Shown piece by piece: positions 15,672 to 23,947 of a stretch of DNA of 64,000 nucleotides. How positions within the stretch are numbered: the first letter of the stretch is position 1; every line of letters starts with the position of its first letter. The position numbers and the translations under genes are program-made. Below the pieces are notes generated by a model, which did no database searches, was not told where the DNA came from, and worked only from the letters and a program-made list of their open reading frames with translations. This stretch comes from Natronomonas salina (lineage in GTDB: Archaea > Halobacteriota > Halobacteria > Halobacteriales > Haloarculaceae), in NCBI RefSeq assembly GCF_013391105.1, contig NZ_CP058335.1, forward strand, positions 2,294,001 to 2,358,000, read 5' to 3'.

Positions 15672-17290
15672 AAGTTCGCCACGGTGCCGTCCTTTCTGGG
15701 TTCCGTCGCGCCCGACAGCGTGCCGTCCTCGTTGCGGACGACCTGCGCGCCGCCGAACATCCCGGGCGAGAGGACCTCGAGGTCGTGGCCGCGCCGGAGG
15801 AGGCCGTTCTGGACCGCGGTCGGCATCCGCGCCTCGACGGCGAGGCGGCCGTCCTCGCGGTAGCGCCACCGCGGGCTGTCGAGGGCTTCCTGCAGCGTCT
15901 GGCCGTCGTCGAGCATCCCGACGAGCGTCTGGAGGTGCCCCTGCGGCTGCATGTACCCGCCCATGACGCCGAAGGCCGACCAGTCGTCCGCGCCGCGCTT
16001 CAGGAGCCCCGGGATGAGCGTGTGGAAGGGCTTCTTCCCCGGCTCCAGGCGGTTCGGGTGGTCGTCGTCCAGCGAGAAGGAGGCCCCGCGGTTCTGCAGG
16101 GCGATCCCGGTGTCGCCGGCGACGAGGCCGCTGCCGAACCCGGCGAAGCGGGAGTTGATGTAGGAGACGACGTTGCCCTCGCCGTCCCCGACGCACAGCA
16201 GGACGGTGTCGGCGTCCTCGGCGTGTGCATCCGGCACACCGAAGCTGACGTCCGAGGCCGTCTCGCCGACGTTCGCGGCGCGCTGCTCCGCCCACGCCTC
16301 GGAGGCCAGCGGCGGGATCTCCTCGAAGTCGGGGTCGGTGATGTAGCGGTGGCCGTCGTGGAAGGCGAGCTTCATCGCCTCCGCGAGGTAGTGGACCCGC
16401 GCGGCGGATCCGGCCGGATGCTCGCGAGCGCCGAGCTCCTCGGCGATGTTCAGCGCCTCCAGCGCGATGAGCCCCTGGTTGTTCGGTGGGAGCTCGTAGA
16501 CCTCCGCGTCCCCGTAGGTCGTCGACACGGGCTCGGGGTACTCGACCTCGAAGTCCGCGAGGTCGTCGACGGTCAGGAAGCCGCCCGCCGCCTGGACCTC
16601 CTCGGCGATGGCCTCGGCGACGTGGCCCTCGTAGACGACGTCGGCGCCTTCCTCGGCGATGGCCCGCATCGTCTCCCCGAGGTTCTCCAGCCGAACCGTC
16701 TCGCCCGGCCGCGGCGCCCGTTCGCCGTCGACCAGGTAGTGCTCGCGGGCGTGCTCGGACTCGAAGAGCTCCTCGCCGTGTTCCCAGGCGCTCGCGATGA
16801 CCTCGGTCACCGGGTACCCCTCCGTGGCGTAGCCGATAGCGGGTTCGAGGACGTCCGCCAGCGAGAGCCGGCCGAACTCCTCGACGGTGGCCTCCCAGCC
16901 GCGGGCGGTCCCCGGCACCGTGACCGCGTGGGGGCCGGTCTGCGGCATCTCGGCCGCCTCGGGTTCGACGCCCTGCTCGTCGGCGACGGCCTCGCGGACG
17001 TTCTCCCGGGTGGCGTTCGACGGTGCGCTCCCGCAGGCGCGCATCGCGCCGACCTCGCCGTCGGCGCTGCGGTAGAGCATGAACACGTCGCCGCCGAGGC
17101 CCGTCGAGGTGGGCTCGGTGACGTTCAGCGTCGCGGCGGTCGCCACGGCCGCGTCGAAGGCGTTGCCGCCGTCCTGCAGCGTCCGCAGGCCGGCCTGGGC
17201 GGCCAGCGGCTGGCTCGTCGCGACGGCCCCGTTCGGTCCGTAGACGGTCGAGCGCCGCGACCCGAACTCGTCGACTGAGGGGTTCTCCAT
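15668..17290 (-). CDS. ggt: Gamma-glutamyltransferase family protein
   Basis: A 540-residue Ntn-hydrolase precursor. The N-terminal block GPNGAVATSQPLAAQAGLRTLQDGGNAFDAAVATAATLNVTEPTSTGLGGDVFML is the hallmark of the family. Autocleavage would create a catalytic Thr at the start of the small subunit near ADTVLLCVGDGEGNVVSYINS, followed by FGSGLVAGDTGIALQNRG. The enzyme transfers or hydrolyses gamma-glutamyl groups; haloarchaea use gamma-glutamylcysteine rather than glutathione as a thiol, so that is a plausible substrate (inference). The canonical Thr-Thr-His is changed to DTVLLC. The ATG at 17290 matches the usual family start. No signal peptide is seen, so it is probably cytoplasmic. Confidence 0.85.
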   Translation of the reverse strand: MENPSVDEFGSRRSTVYGPNGAVATSQPLAAQAGLRTLQDGGNAFDAAVATAATLNVTEPTSTGLGGDVFMLYRSADGEVGAMRACGSAPSNATRENVREAVADEQGVEPEAAEMPQTGPHAVTVPGTARGWEATVEEFGRLSLADVLEPAIGYATEGYPVTEVIASAWEHGEELFESEHAREHYLVDGERAPRPGETVRLENLGETMRAIAEEGADVVYEGHVAEAIAEEVQAAGGFLTVDDLADFEVEYPEPVSTTYGDAEVYELPPNNQGLIALEALNIAEELGAREHPAGSAARVHYLAEAMKLAFHDGHRYITDPDFEEIPPLASEAWAEQRAANVGETASDVSFGVPDAHAEDADTVLLCVGDGEGNVVSYINSRFAGFGSGLVAGDTGIALQNRGASFSLDDDHPNRLEPGKKPFHTLIPGLLKRGADDWSAFGVMGGYMQPQGHLQTLVGMLDDGQTLQEALDSPRWRYREDGRLAVEARMPTAVQNGLLRRGHDLEVLSPGMFGGAQVVRNEDGTLSGATEPRKDGTVANF

Positions 17291-17541
17291 ACCCGGCCTG
17301 CGGACCCCGGCGGTATAGGAACCACGGCTCCGGCGGGCCGCTCCACTTCCGCTCCCCCGTCGACGAATCGGAAACGACAGCGAATAGACCGGTTCGGCAG
17401 GGTTCGGACAAGCCGCGCGCCGGTCCGCGAGCGGTAGCGACTTCCGGTAGACCCCGCCGCCCTCCGGCAGTTCCGTCGAAGTGTCCAGTTTCACCGCGGC
17501 CTCGAAAGCGATTGATTACGCTTCCTCCCCTGCGTATCTAT

Positions 17542-17790
17542 ATGGACCTTCGAGTGGCAACCGACGGTAGCAGCGATCGGGACGCTCAGCAGGTCGTCGT
17601 CGACAGCGACGACCCGACGGCCCGCTGGCGGTGGCGCTGCCCGAACCGCCACTGCGACTGGGAGCCGACGAACAGCCACATCTGGTGTGCGACCTGCGCG
17701 TCGCTGCACGACGTCGACCCCGAGTACTGGGAGCTGCTGGACACCAAGACCGGCGAGCGCGTCCCCTGGGGGACGGTGGAGTTCCGATGA
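17542..17790 (+). CDS. Small zinc-ribbon protein
   Basis: An 82-residue protein with two cysteine pairs, CPNRHC (about 35-40) and CATC (about 53-56), with HIW between, making a compact zinc ribbon. The C-terminus (LHDVDPEYWELLDTKTGERVPWGTVEFR) looks like a small beta domain. I start at the ATG at 17542 because the upstream in-frame ATG would use part of the promoter-like sequence TATCTATA. The function is unknown. Its TGA overlaps the ATG of the next gene as ATGA, so the two are translationally coupled. Confidence 0.6.
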   Translation: MDLRVATDGSSDRDAQQVVVDSDDPTARWRWRCPNRHCDWEPTNSHIWCATCASLHDVDPEYWELLDTKTGERVPWGTVEFR

Positions 17791-18017
17791 GCCTCCTGGA
17801 CGCCCTCCTGGTCCGCGTCGGCGCGGTGCTGCTGGCCGCCGCCGTCCCGCTGTCGACGCTCGCGGTGGTGGCCGTCGTCCAGGCGCTCGTGGCCGTGCCG
17901 GCCGTCCAGGTCGGCGGGGCGGCGCTGCGTCCGACGGAGGCCGTCGCGGCCGTCGCGGTGGGGCAGCTCGCCGTCCGGCTCTACCGGCTGAACACGGGTC
18001 GGACGTGGCCGGAGTGA
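17787..18017 (+). CDS. Small membrane protein coupled to a zinc-ribbon gene
   Basis: A 76-residue protein with two hydrophobic segments: about 8-36 (VRVGAVLLAAAVPLSTLAVV and on) and about 46-62 around the conserved-looking PTEAVAAVAVGQLAVRLY. There is a basic tail. It overlaps the upstream zinc-ribbon gene by ATGA and ends before the nmd3 promoter. No family is recognised; the overlap suggests the pair functions together. Confidence 0.55.
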   Translation: MSLLDALLVRVGAVLLAAAVPLSTLAVVAVVQALVAVPAVQVGGAALRPTEAVAAVAVGQLAVRLYRLNTGRTWPE

Positions 18018-18054
18018 CGCGCAGACGGGGGCTCGCCGCGGCGCTCCCGCGCCG

Positions 18055-18060
18055 TTTAAA
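18055..18060 (+). promoter_or_regulatory. TATA box of the nmd3-taw2 operon
   Basis: TTTAAA sits 25-30 bp before the nmd3 ATG at 18085. It is one of the clearer TATA elements of the window. Confidence 0.5.
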
Positions 18061-18084
18061 CGCCTCCGCCATCTACGACCGCCA

Positions 18085-19215
18085 ATGAGTTCCAGTTCCC
18101 GCTCGGGGGAGTTCTGCCCGCGCTGCGGCGACCCCGTCGAGCGGCCGGCGGACGCCGACCTCCCCGGCGGACAGCAGGACCCGGACGCCGTGCTCTGCGA
18201 CGCCTGCTACTTCGAGGACTTCGACCTCGTCGACGCGCCGGACCGCATCGAGGTCCGCGTGTGCAGCCGGTGCGGCGCCGTCCACCGCGGCAACCGCTGG
18301 GTCGACGTCGGCGCCCGCGACTACACCGACATCGCCGTCGAGGAGACCGCCGACCGGCTGGCGGTCCACGTCGACGCCCGCGACGTCGATTGGGGCGTCG
18401 AGCCCGAGCAGGTCGACCAGAACACCATCCGGATGCACTGCCTGTTCACCGGGTTCATCCGCGACACCCCGCTGCAGGAGGAGGTGACGGTCCCCGTCTA
18501 CGTCTCCCGGGAGACCTGCGACCGCTGCGGCCGCATCGCCGGCGACTACTACGCCTCCATCGTCCAGGTGCGGGGGACCGACCGGACGCCGACCGAGGCG
18601 GAGAACGACCGCGCCGTCGAGATCGCGGAGTCCTACGTCGCCGAGCGCGAGGCGACCGGCGACCGCGACGCGTTCATCACCGAGACGAACCGGACGAAGG
18701 ACGGCGTCGACATGAAGATCTCGACGAACCAGCTCGGCCAGGGCGTCGCCAACCACGTCGTCCGCGAGCTCGGCGGGTCGGTCTCGGAGGCCCCGACACT
18801 CGTCACCGAGGACGGCGACGGCAACGAGGTCTACCGCGTCACCTTCACCGCCCGCCTGCCGCCGTTCACGCCGGGCGACGTCATCGACCTCGACGACGGC
18901 GACGGCCCCGTCCTGGTGACCAGCGCCCACGGCAACCTCAAGGGCCGGCGCCTGGAGACCGGCGCGCGCTACGAGGCGTCCTTCGAGGAGGGCATCGACC
19001 CGGACGCCCGCAAGATCGGGACGCGCGAGGACGCCGAGCCCACGACGGTCGTCGCCGTCGAGGACGACCGCGCCGTCCAGGTGCTCGACCCCGAGACCTT
19101 CGAGTCGAAGACCGTCCCGCGACCCGACTACATGGACCCCGACGCCGACGAGGTGCCCGTCCTGAAGCACCGCGACGGGCTGCACGTGCTACCCGACGAC
19201 TCCGACGATGAGTGA
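18085..19215 (+). CDS. nmd3: Archaeal NMD3-related 60S export/ribosome maturation protein
   Basis: A 376-residue protein. The N-terminus carries the NMD3 cysteine pairs: CPRCG (about 11-15), CDAC (about 38-41), CSRCG (about 59-63) and later CDRCG (about 152-156), forming zinc-binding modules. The middle (EIAESYVAEREATGDRDAFITETNRTKDGVDMKISTNQLGQGVANHVV) is the family's most conserved block. In eukaryotes NMD3 escorts the large ribosomal subunit from the nucleus; in archaea a role in large-subunit biogenesis or eIF6-like quality control is assumed. Its 3' end overlaps the taw2 start by 8 bp, so the two are cotranscribed. Confidence 0.88.
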   Translation: MSSSSRSGEFCPRCGDPVERPADADLPGGQQDPDAVLCDACYFEDFDLVDAPDRIEVRVCSRCGAVHRGNRWVDVGARDYTDIAVEETADRLAVHVDARDVDWGVEPEQVDQNTIRMHCLFTGFIRDTPLQEEVTVPVYVSRETCDRCGRIAGDYYASIVQVRGTDRTPTEAENDRAVEIAESYVAEREATGDRDAFITETNRTKDGVDMKISTNQLGQGVANHVVRELGGSVSEAPTLVTEDGDGNEVYRVTFTARLPPFTPGDVIDLDDGDGPVLVTSAHGNLKGRRLETGARYEASFEEGIDPDARKIGTREDAEPTTVVAVEDDRAVQVLDPETFESKTVPRPDYMDPDADEVPVLKHRDGLHVLPDDSDDE

Positions 19216-20326
19216 GGGCAGCGAGGGCGAGCAAAGCGAGCCCTCGGAACGGGCGAGCGGTGACGCAGGAGCCGCGAGCGACGCGGGCGAGCGAAACGGG
19301 CCCGACGACCCCGAACTGGCCGCCATCGTCGAGCAATCGCGGACCGAGACGACCATCGACGAGCTTCGCGAAGAGGGTGTCTACGACCCGACGCGCAGCG
19401 TCCGACCGCACGAGGGCGACCGGGTAGCGATCCCGGTCGTCGCCGCTCCCGCCGAGACCACCGTCGACGAGGTCCGGGCCGTCGAGCTACCGCGCCGCGA
19501 GCGCGGCCTCGAGGACCTGCTGGCCGGCCGCGGGTTCACCGACGACGAGATCGCCGCGGCGCCCGCCTCCTGGGCGGTCGTCGGCAGCGTCGTCCTCGCG
19601 GACTTCGGGGACGTCTCCGCCGAGGGCGCGCTGTCCGCCGACCGCCGCGAGGCCGTCGGCGACGCCCTGCTGGATCTGCACGGCGAGGCAGACACCGTCC
19701 TCGCCCGCGGCGGCGTCTCCGGGACCCGGCGGGAGCCGTCCGCCGAGGTCGTCGCCGGCAGCGGCGAGACGGAGACCGTCCACGTCGAGCACGGCACGAA
19801 GTACGCGCTGGACCTCTCGCGGGTGATGTTCTCGCCGGGCAACGAGGCCGAGCGCGTCCGGATGGGCGAGGTCGTCGAGCCGGGCGAGCGCGTCTTCGAC
19901 ATGTTCGCCGGCGTCGGCTACTTCGCGCTGCCGATGGCGCGGGCGGGCGCCGACGTGACCGCCGCCGAGATCAACCCCGAGGCCTACCGCCTGCTCGTCG
20001 AGAACGCGATGCTCAACGGCGTCTCCGACCGCGTCCGGGCGGTCCTCGGGGACTGCCGCGACGTCGAGACGACCGCCGACCGGGTGGTGATGGGCTACTA
20101 CGACGCTTCCGAGTACCTGGACGCCGCGCTGGCGGCGCTCGTCCCCGGCGGCACCCTCCACCTCCACGAGGCGACGCCCGAGGACCTGTTCCCCGAGCGC
20201 CCGATCGAGCGGCTCGAAGCGGCGGCCGCCGAGGCCGGCCGAGAGGTGGAGGTCCTGGAGACGACCGTCGTGAAGTCCCACAGCGCCGGCGTGGTCCACG
20301 GCGTCGTCGACGCGCGGGTGGACTGA
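19208..20326 (+). CDS. taw2: Taw2/Trm5-type tRNA(Phe) wyosine-pathway methyltransferase fold enzyme
   Basis: A 372-residue enzyme. The SAM-binding core has motif I VFDMFAGVGYFALPMARAGADVTAAEINPEA (about 222-252), a preceding block KYALDLSRVMFSPGNEAERVRM, and the motif ADRVVMGYYDASEYL. Trm5 methylases have NLP at this last place; MGY is seen in Taw2, which moves the aminocarboxypropyl group of SAM to 4-demethylwyosine at G37 of tRNA(Phe). This favours Taw2 over Trm5. The first 37 residues are a low-complexity Ser/Glu/Gly segment encoded by GAGCGA-like repeats and look like an added extension. It is coupled to nmd3 by an 8-bp overlap. Confidence 0.72.
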   Translation: MSEGSEGEQSEPSERASGDAGAASDAGERNGPDDPELAAIVEQSRTETTIDELREEGVYDPTRSVRPHEGDRVAIPVVAAPAETTVDEVRAVELPRRERGLEDLLAGRGFTDDEIAAAPASWAVVGSVVLADFGDVSAEGALSADRREAVGDALLDLHGEADTVLARGGVSGTRREPSAEVVAGSGETETVHVEHGTKYALDLSRVMFSPGNEAERVRMGEVVEPGERVFDMFAGVGYFALPMARAGADVTAAEINPEAYRLLVENAMLNGVSDRVRAVLGDCRDVETTADRVVMGYYDASEYLDAALAALVPGGTLHLHEATPEDLFPERPIERLEAAAAEAGREVEVLETTVVKSHSAGVVHGVVDARVD

Positions 20327-20379
20327 CCGAACGCCCCCGCCCGGCAACCCCTTTGTGGGTGGCCGTCACACACCGGAGC

Positions 20380-21591
20380 ATGCACGTAGACTGCGGCACG
20401 CTCGTCGACGGCGACGGCCGGGTGCTGGAGGACGCCAGGTTCCGCGTCGAGGACGGCACAATCGTCGAGGCCGGCCCGCGGGAGGAGATCGACACCGAGG
20501 GCGACCGGATCGACCACTCCGGGGCGGTCGTCGTCCCCGGGTTCGTCGACGCCCACGTTCACATGCAGGGCCTGCGGACGATGGACCCGCGGGACTGGGC
20601 GCTGGCCGACGAGACGGCCTGCGCCGCCCGCGCGACGGCCGACTGCCGGCGGCTGCTCGAGGCGGGATTCACCGCCGTCCGGGACCTCGGCAGTTCCGTC
20701 GCCCTGGGGCTCCGGGAGGCCGTCGAATCGGGCGACGTCCCGGGGCCGCGCATCTACACCAGCGGCCGCTCCATCTCCCAGACCGGCGGCCACGGGGACG
20801 CCCACTTCCTGCCGTACGAGTGGTCCCGCGGCGGCGGGCTCGGCATCTCCGAGCTGGCCGACGGCCCCGACGAGTGCCGGAAGACCGCCCGCAAGCGCAT
20901 CCGCGAGGGCGTCGACTGCCTGAAGATCATGACCACCGGGGGCGTGCTCTCCGAGAAGGACTCCCCGGGCCAGGCGCAGTACACCGACGCCGAGATCCGG
21001 GCGTTCACCGAGGAGGCCGACCGCGTCGGCATCCCCGTCGCCAGTCACGCCCAGGGCACCGAGGGCGTGCTGGCGGCCCTGGACAACGGCGTCGACACCA
21101 TCGAGCACGGCTTCTACCTCGACGACGCGGCCGTCGAGCGCCTGCTGGAGACCGACGCGACGCTCGTGCCGACGCTTGCCATCATGTTCCGCATCGTCGA
21201 GGAAGGCGCCGACCACGGCGTCCCCGAGTACGGCCTCCGGAAGGCCGAGGAGGCGTTCGAGGCGCACGTCGAGTCGACGCGGCGCGCCTACGAGGCCGGC
21301 GTCCCCGTCGCGACCGGGACGGACTTCCTGGGCCCGGAGCTGATCCCCCATGGCGAGAACGCCCTGGAGCTGGAGCTGCTGGTCGAGGAGATCGGCCTCT
21401 CGCCCGTCGAGGCCGTCGAGGCCGCGACCGGCGTCGCGGGGCGGACGGTCCCCGACGACGTGGGGGCGCTGACGCCCGGCGCCCACGCCGACTTCGTCGT
21501 CCTCGGGAGCGACCCGCGGGACGGCATCGAGGCCGTGCGGGACGTCGAGACCGTCTACAGGGCCGGCGAGCGCGTCGTTCCAGACCGATAG
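20380..21591 (+). CDS. Metal-dependent amidohydrolase (Xaa-Pro dipeptidase/imidazolonepropionase-related)
   Basis: A 403-residue TIM-barrel amidohydrolase. Metal ligands are visible: HVH in GFVDAHVHMQG (59-61), the probable carbamylated Lys in CLKIMTTGG (about 183), His in VASHAQG and IEHGFYL, and Asp in VATGTDFLG. The ISQTGGHGD stretch is typical of the subgroup that includes prolidase-like and carboxypeptidase-like amidohydrolases. The end PGAHADFVVLGSDPRD is the small beta-sandwich domain. Exact substrate unknown. The ATG at 20380 gives the family's start MHVDCGTLVDGDG. Confidence 0.82.
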   Translation: MHVDCGTLVDGDGRVLEDARFRVEDGTIVEAGPREEIDTEGDRIDHSGAVVVPGFVDAHVHMQGLRTMDPRDWALADETACAARATADCRRLLEAGFTAVRDLGSSVALGLREAVESGDVPGPRIYTSGRSISQTGGHGDAHFLPYEWSRGGGLGISELADGPDECRKTARKRIREGVDCLKIMTTGGVLSEKDSPGQAQYTDAEIRAFTEEADRVGIPVASHAQGTEGVLAALDNGVDTIEHGFYLDDAAVERLLETDATLVPTLAIMFRIVEEGADHGVPEYGLRKAEEAFEAHVESTRRAYEAGVPVATGTDFLGPELIPHGENALELELLVEEIGLSPVEAVEAATGVAGRTVPDDVGALTPGAHADFVVLGSDPRDGIEAVRDVETVYRAGERVVPDR

Positions 21592-21599
21592 CTTATACC
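21591..21599 (+). promoter_or_regulatory. TATA-like box before the 27-residue gene
   Basis: GCTTATACC begins within the stop codon region of the amidohydrolase and lies about 25 bp before the ATG at 21622. It supports independent transcription of the very short downstream gene. Confidence 0.4.
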
Positions 21600-21621
21600 G
21601 GGGGAACGACAAACGCCGGCC

Positions 21622-21705
21622 ATGGACCGACAGAAAGCGATCGCGCTGCTGTTCGCCTTCCTCATGGTGATGTGGATGGTGGCCACCGCGGCGACCCTCC
21701 TCTAG
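21622..21705 (+). CDS. 27-residue single-helix membrane microprotein
   Basis: This frame encodes MDRQKAIALLFAFLMVMWMV plus seven further residues ending LL: a short charged start and one hydrophobic helix. It has its own TATA-like box at -25 and similar short one-helix proteins recur in haloarchaea. Its TAG shares a CTAG with the stop codon of the convergent helicase gene. Function unknown; proteomic support would be needed because the size allows chance. Confidence 0.5.
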   Translation: MDRQKAIALLFAFLMVMWMVATAATLL

Positions 21706-23471
21706 CCGTCGCCCCAGACGTCCGACAGCGGGTGGTCGTCGATGGACCCGGAGCGGCGCGCGCTCGCCGACGAGCGCGACTCCGTGCGGGTCGAGGCGGG
21801 CTCCGTCGTCGAGCCGTCGCCGGCGACCGAGTCGGGGTCGAACGGCGGCAGGTCGGGGCGGCTCGTGCGGTCGACCTGCTCCTCGAACCACTCCGGCATG
21901 TCGTGGCGGGAGCGCTCGAAGAGGTCGAGCAGCGACGAGTCCGCGAGGTACGTCGCGCCGTAGTCGTCGGGCGCGCGGACGACGCGGCCGCAGGCCTGGA
22001 TGACCGTCCGGAGGGCGGTCCGGTAGTACCAGCCCCACTGGTCGTCCTCGAGCCGCTGGGCGACCCGGGAGTCGTTCGTGTTCGGGTACGGCGCCTTGCA
22101 GAGCACCTGCCAGCGGCAGAGGTCGCCCTTCAGGTCGAGGGCCTCCTCCATCTTCACGGAGACGAAGACGTCGGCCCCGTCGCTGCGCTTCCACCCGGAC
22201 AGCGCGGCGTCGCGGTTCTCGCGGTCGTGGCCCCGGATGCGCGCCGAAACGCCGAAGTCGTCGAACAGCTCGTGGAGGCGGTCGGCGATGGCGTAGGAGT
22301 GGGCGTGGATCAGCCCCTTCTCGTCGGGGTGCTTCGCCATCAGCCGGACGACGGTGCGGGCGACCTTCGGCAGCGTCTCGTCGCGGTCCTCGTAGGTCAT
22401 CTTCCCCTGCGTGACGTCGTACAGCGGCCGGTTCTCGACGGGGAAGGTGTGCGGGACGTCGACCAGGGCGACGGTGTCGGGATCCAGCCCCGCCCCGCGG
22501 CAGAAGGCGTCCTTGTTGAGGATGGTCGCCGACAGCAGCGCGAACTTCTCGCCGCGGTCCCAGACCGTGTGGTGGAGGTAGCGGGCGGGGTCCAGCGGCT
22601 TGACCGTGATGGCGAGGTTCTCCGACTGGTCGGCGACCCATGTGGTGGGGCTCTCGATGTCCCGGAGGTCCTCGAGGAACCACTTCAGGTCGCGGACGAG
22701 CTCCGCGAGGCGGTCGCGCTCCTCGGCTTCCGACGGCGTGAGTTCGACCTCCCCGCGGAGCTCCTCCTGGCGGCGCGAGCAGGTGCCGAGGAGCCGCTCG
22801 GCGTAGTCCTCGACGTCCCCAAGCCCGTCGATCTCCGGGGGCTCGCAGCCGTCCCAGACCGGGACGCTCGACGGCGACAGCTCGATGGCCGCGTACATCT
22901 CGGCCCACTCGGCGAGCCCGTGGGCCTCGTCGACGACCACGACGTCGCGCTTGCCGAAGACGTCGCTGCCGGCGGTCTGCATGAAGTACGCGAGCGTCAT
23001 CGCGGCGATCGACCGGTTCGACGCGATCGACCGGTCCGAGAAGTACGGACACCGGTGCTTGACCGGGCAGTTGAAGCCGCGCTCGCGGGCGCAGGGGGCC
23101 TTGTTCACCGGCGTCGAGGTCTCGCCGGGGAGGATGCAGGAGTAGTTGGACTTCCCGCGGATGACGCTGAGGTCCTCGAGCAGTTCGTCCCCCGCGACGT
23201 CGTCGAGCTGGGAGACCTGCGGCGTCGTGTAGTAGGCGCCGACGGGCCGGACGCCGGCGACCTCGTCGTCGGAGCCGTCCGAGGAGCCGGGCTGGCGGGC
23301 GCAGCCGGCGATGGCGCGGGCGAGCAGCGACTTGCCGCTGCCGGTCGGCGCGCGCACCAGGACGACGTCGTTGCCCGCCTCGAAGGCGTCGCGGATGTCG
23401 CTGAGGGCCTGCTCCTGTGCTCCCCGGAACGAGGGCGCGGGGAACTCCTCGACGATACGCGACGGGTCCAC
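21702..23471 (-). CDS. Second XPD/Rad3-like ATP-dependent DNA helicase with Fe-S cysteines
   Basis: A 589-residue helicase: Walker A APTGSGKS (41-48), DEAH box in VVVVDEAHGLAEW (about 180), and the C-terminal motor with SVKMEEALDLKGDLCRWQVLCKAPYPN and QACGRVVRAPDDYG. Cysteines in SNYSCILPG, KAPCARERGFNCPVKHRCPYFSD match the Fe-S cluster insert. It is shorter than the helicase at 6064-8433 and the two are clearly diverged, so they are not recent duplicates. Such proteins in haloarchaea are annotated as Rad3/DinG-like; the physiological substrate is unknown. The gene is convergent with the 27-residue gene, sharing CTAG. Confidence 0.85.
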   Translation of the reverse strand: MDPSRIVEEFPAPSFRGAQEQALSDIRDAFEAGNDVVLVRAPTGSGKSLLARAIAGCARQPGSSDGSDDEVAGVRPVGAYYTTPQVSQLDDVAGDELLEDLSVIRGKSNYSCILPGETSTPVNKAPCARERGFNCPVKHRCPYFSDRSIASNRSIAAMTLAYFMQTAGSDVFGKRDVVVVDEAHGLAEWAEMYAAIELSPSSVPVWDGCEPPEIDGLGDVEDYAERLLGTCSRRQEELRGEVELTPSEAEERDRLAELVRDLKWFLEDLRDIESPTTWVADQSENLAITVKPLDPARYLHHTVWDRGEKFALLSATILNKDAFCRGAGLDPDTVALVDVPHTFPVENRPLYDVTQGKMTYEDRDETLPKVARTVVRLMAKHPDEKGLIHAHSYAIADRLHELFDDFGVSARIRGHDRENRDAALSGWKRSDGADVFVSVKMEEALDLKGDLCRWQVLCKAPYPNTNDSRVAQRLEDDQWGWYYRTALRTVIQACGRVVRAPDDYGATYLADSSLLDLFERSRHDMPEWFEEQVDRTSRPDLPPFDPDSVAGDGSTTEPASTRTESRSSASARRSGSIDDHPLSDVWGDG

Positions 23472-23539
23472 ACCGAATCGAACGAGGGCAGGGCAGTAAA
23501 GTCATCGCTTGTTCGGCGACGGCGGGGGCGGCGGGCCGG

Positions 23540-23845
23540 TCACTCGCAGACGTACGACCGGTGGTCCCCCCGCGTCCGCACGTCGACGAACTGGTGGCGC
23601 TCGCCGTCGCCGACGTCGCCCGCGAAGGAGGGGTCGTCGGCAGTGTTCCCGTAGACCTCGTTGGCCCCCAAGAGGTCGCGGTCCGCGAGGTCGCCCCGCA
23701 GGTCCGTCGGCAGGGTCGCCTCCGCCCGGACGTCGACGACGAGGAGCCGGTCGGTGAAGCTCTTCGCGAGCCAGGCGTCCGCGACGGCGTCCCGCTCGCG
23801 GATCCGCCCGGCGAGCTCGCGGAGTTCGAGTTCCCTGTCGGTCAT
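23540..23845 (-). CDS. Hypothetical haloarchaeal protein
   Basis: A 101-residue acidic protein starting MTDRELELRELAGRIRERDAV. It has a helical first third, a beta-rich middle (DRLLVVDVRAEATLP) and a C-terminal YVCE. No motif that I recognise; only one cysteine. It sits between the helicase and the DoxX gene, transcribed away from the latter. The codon use and acidic composition match the neighbours, so it is probably a genuine gene. Confidence 0.5.
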   Translation of the reverse strand: MTDRELELRELAGRIRERDAVADAWLAKSFTDRLLVVDVRAEATLPTDLRGDLADRDLLGANEVYGNTADDPSFAGDVGDGERHQFVDVRTRGDHRSYVCE

Positions 23846-23947
23846 CGGCAGCGTGTTCGGACCGCCGGTCCTCGAACCCTCGCGCGAAGATGTTCGGGCG
23901 CCGCGGGCCGGCCGGGGATTTACCTGTCTGCCCCCGCAGGACCCCCC

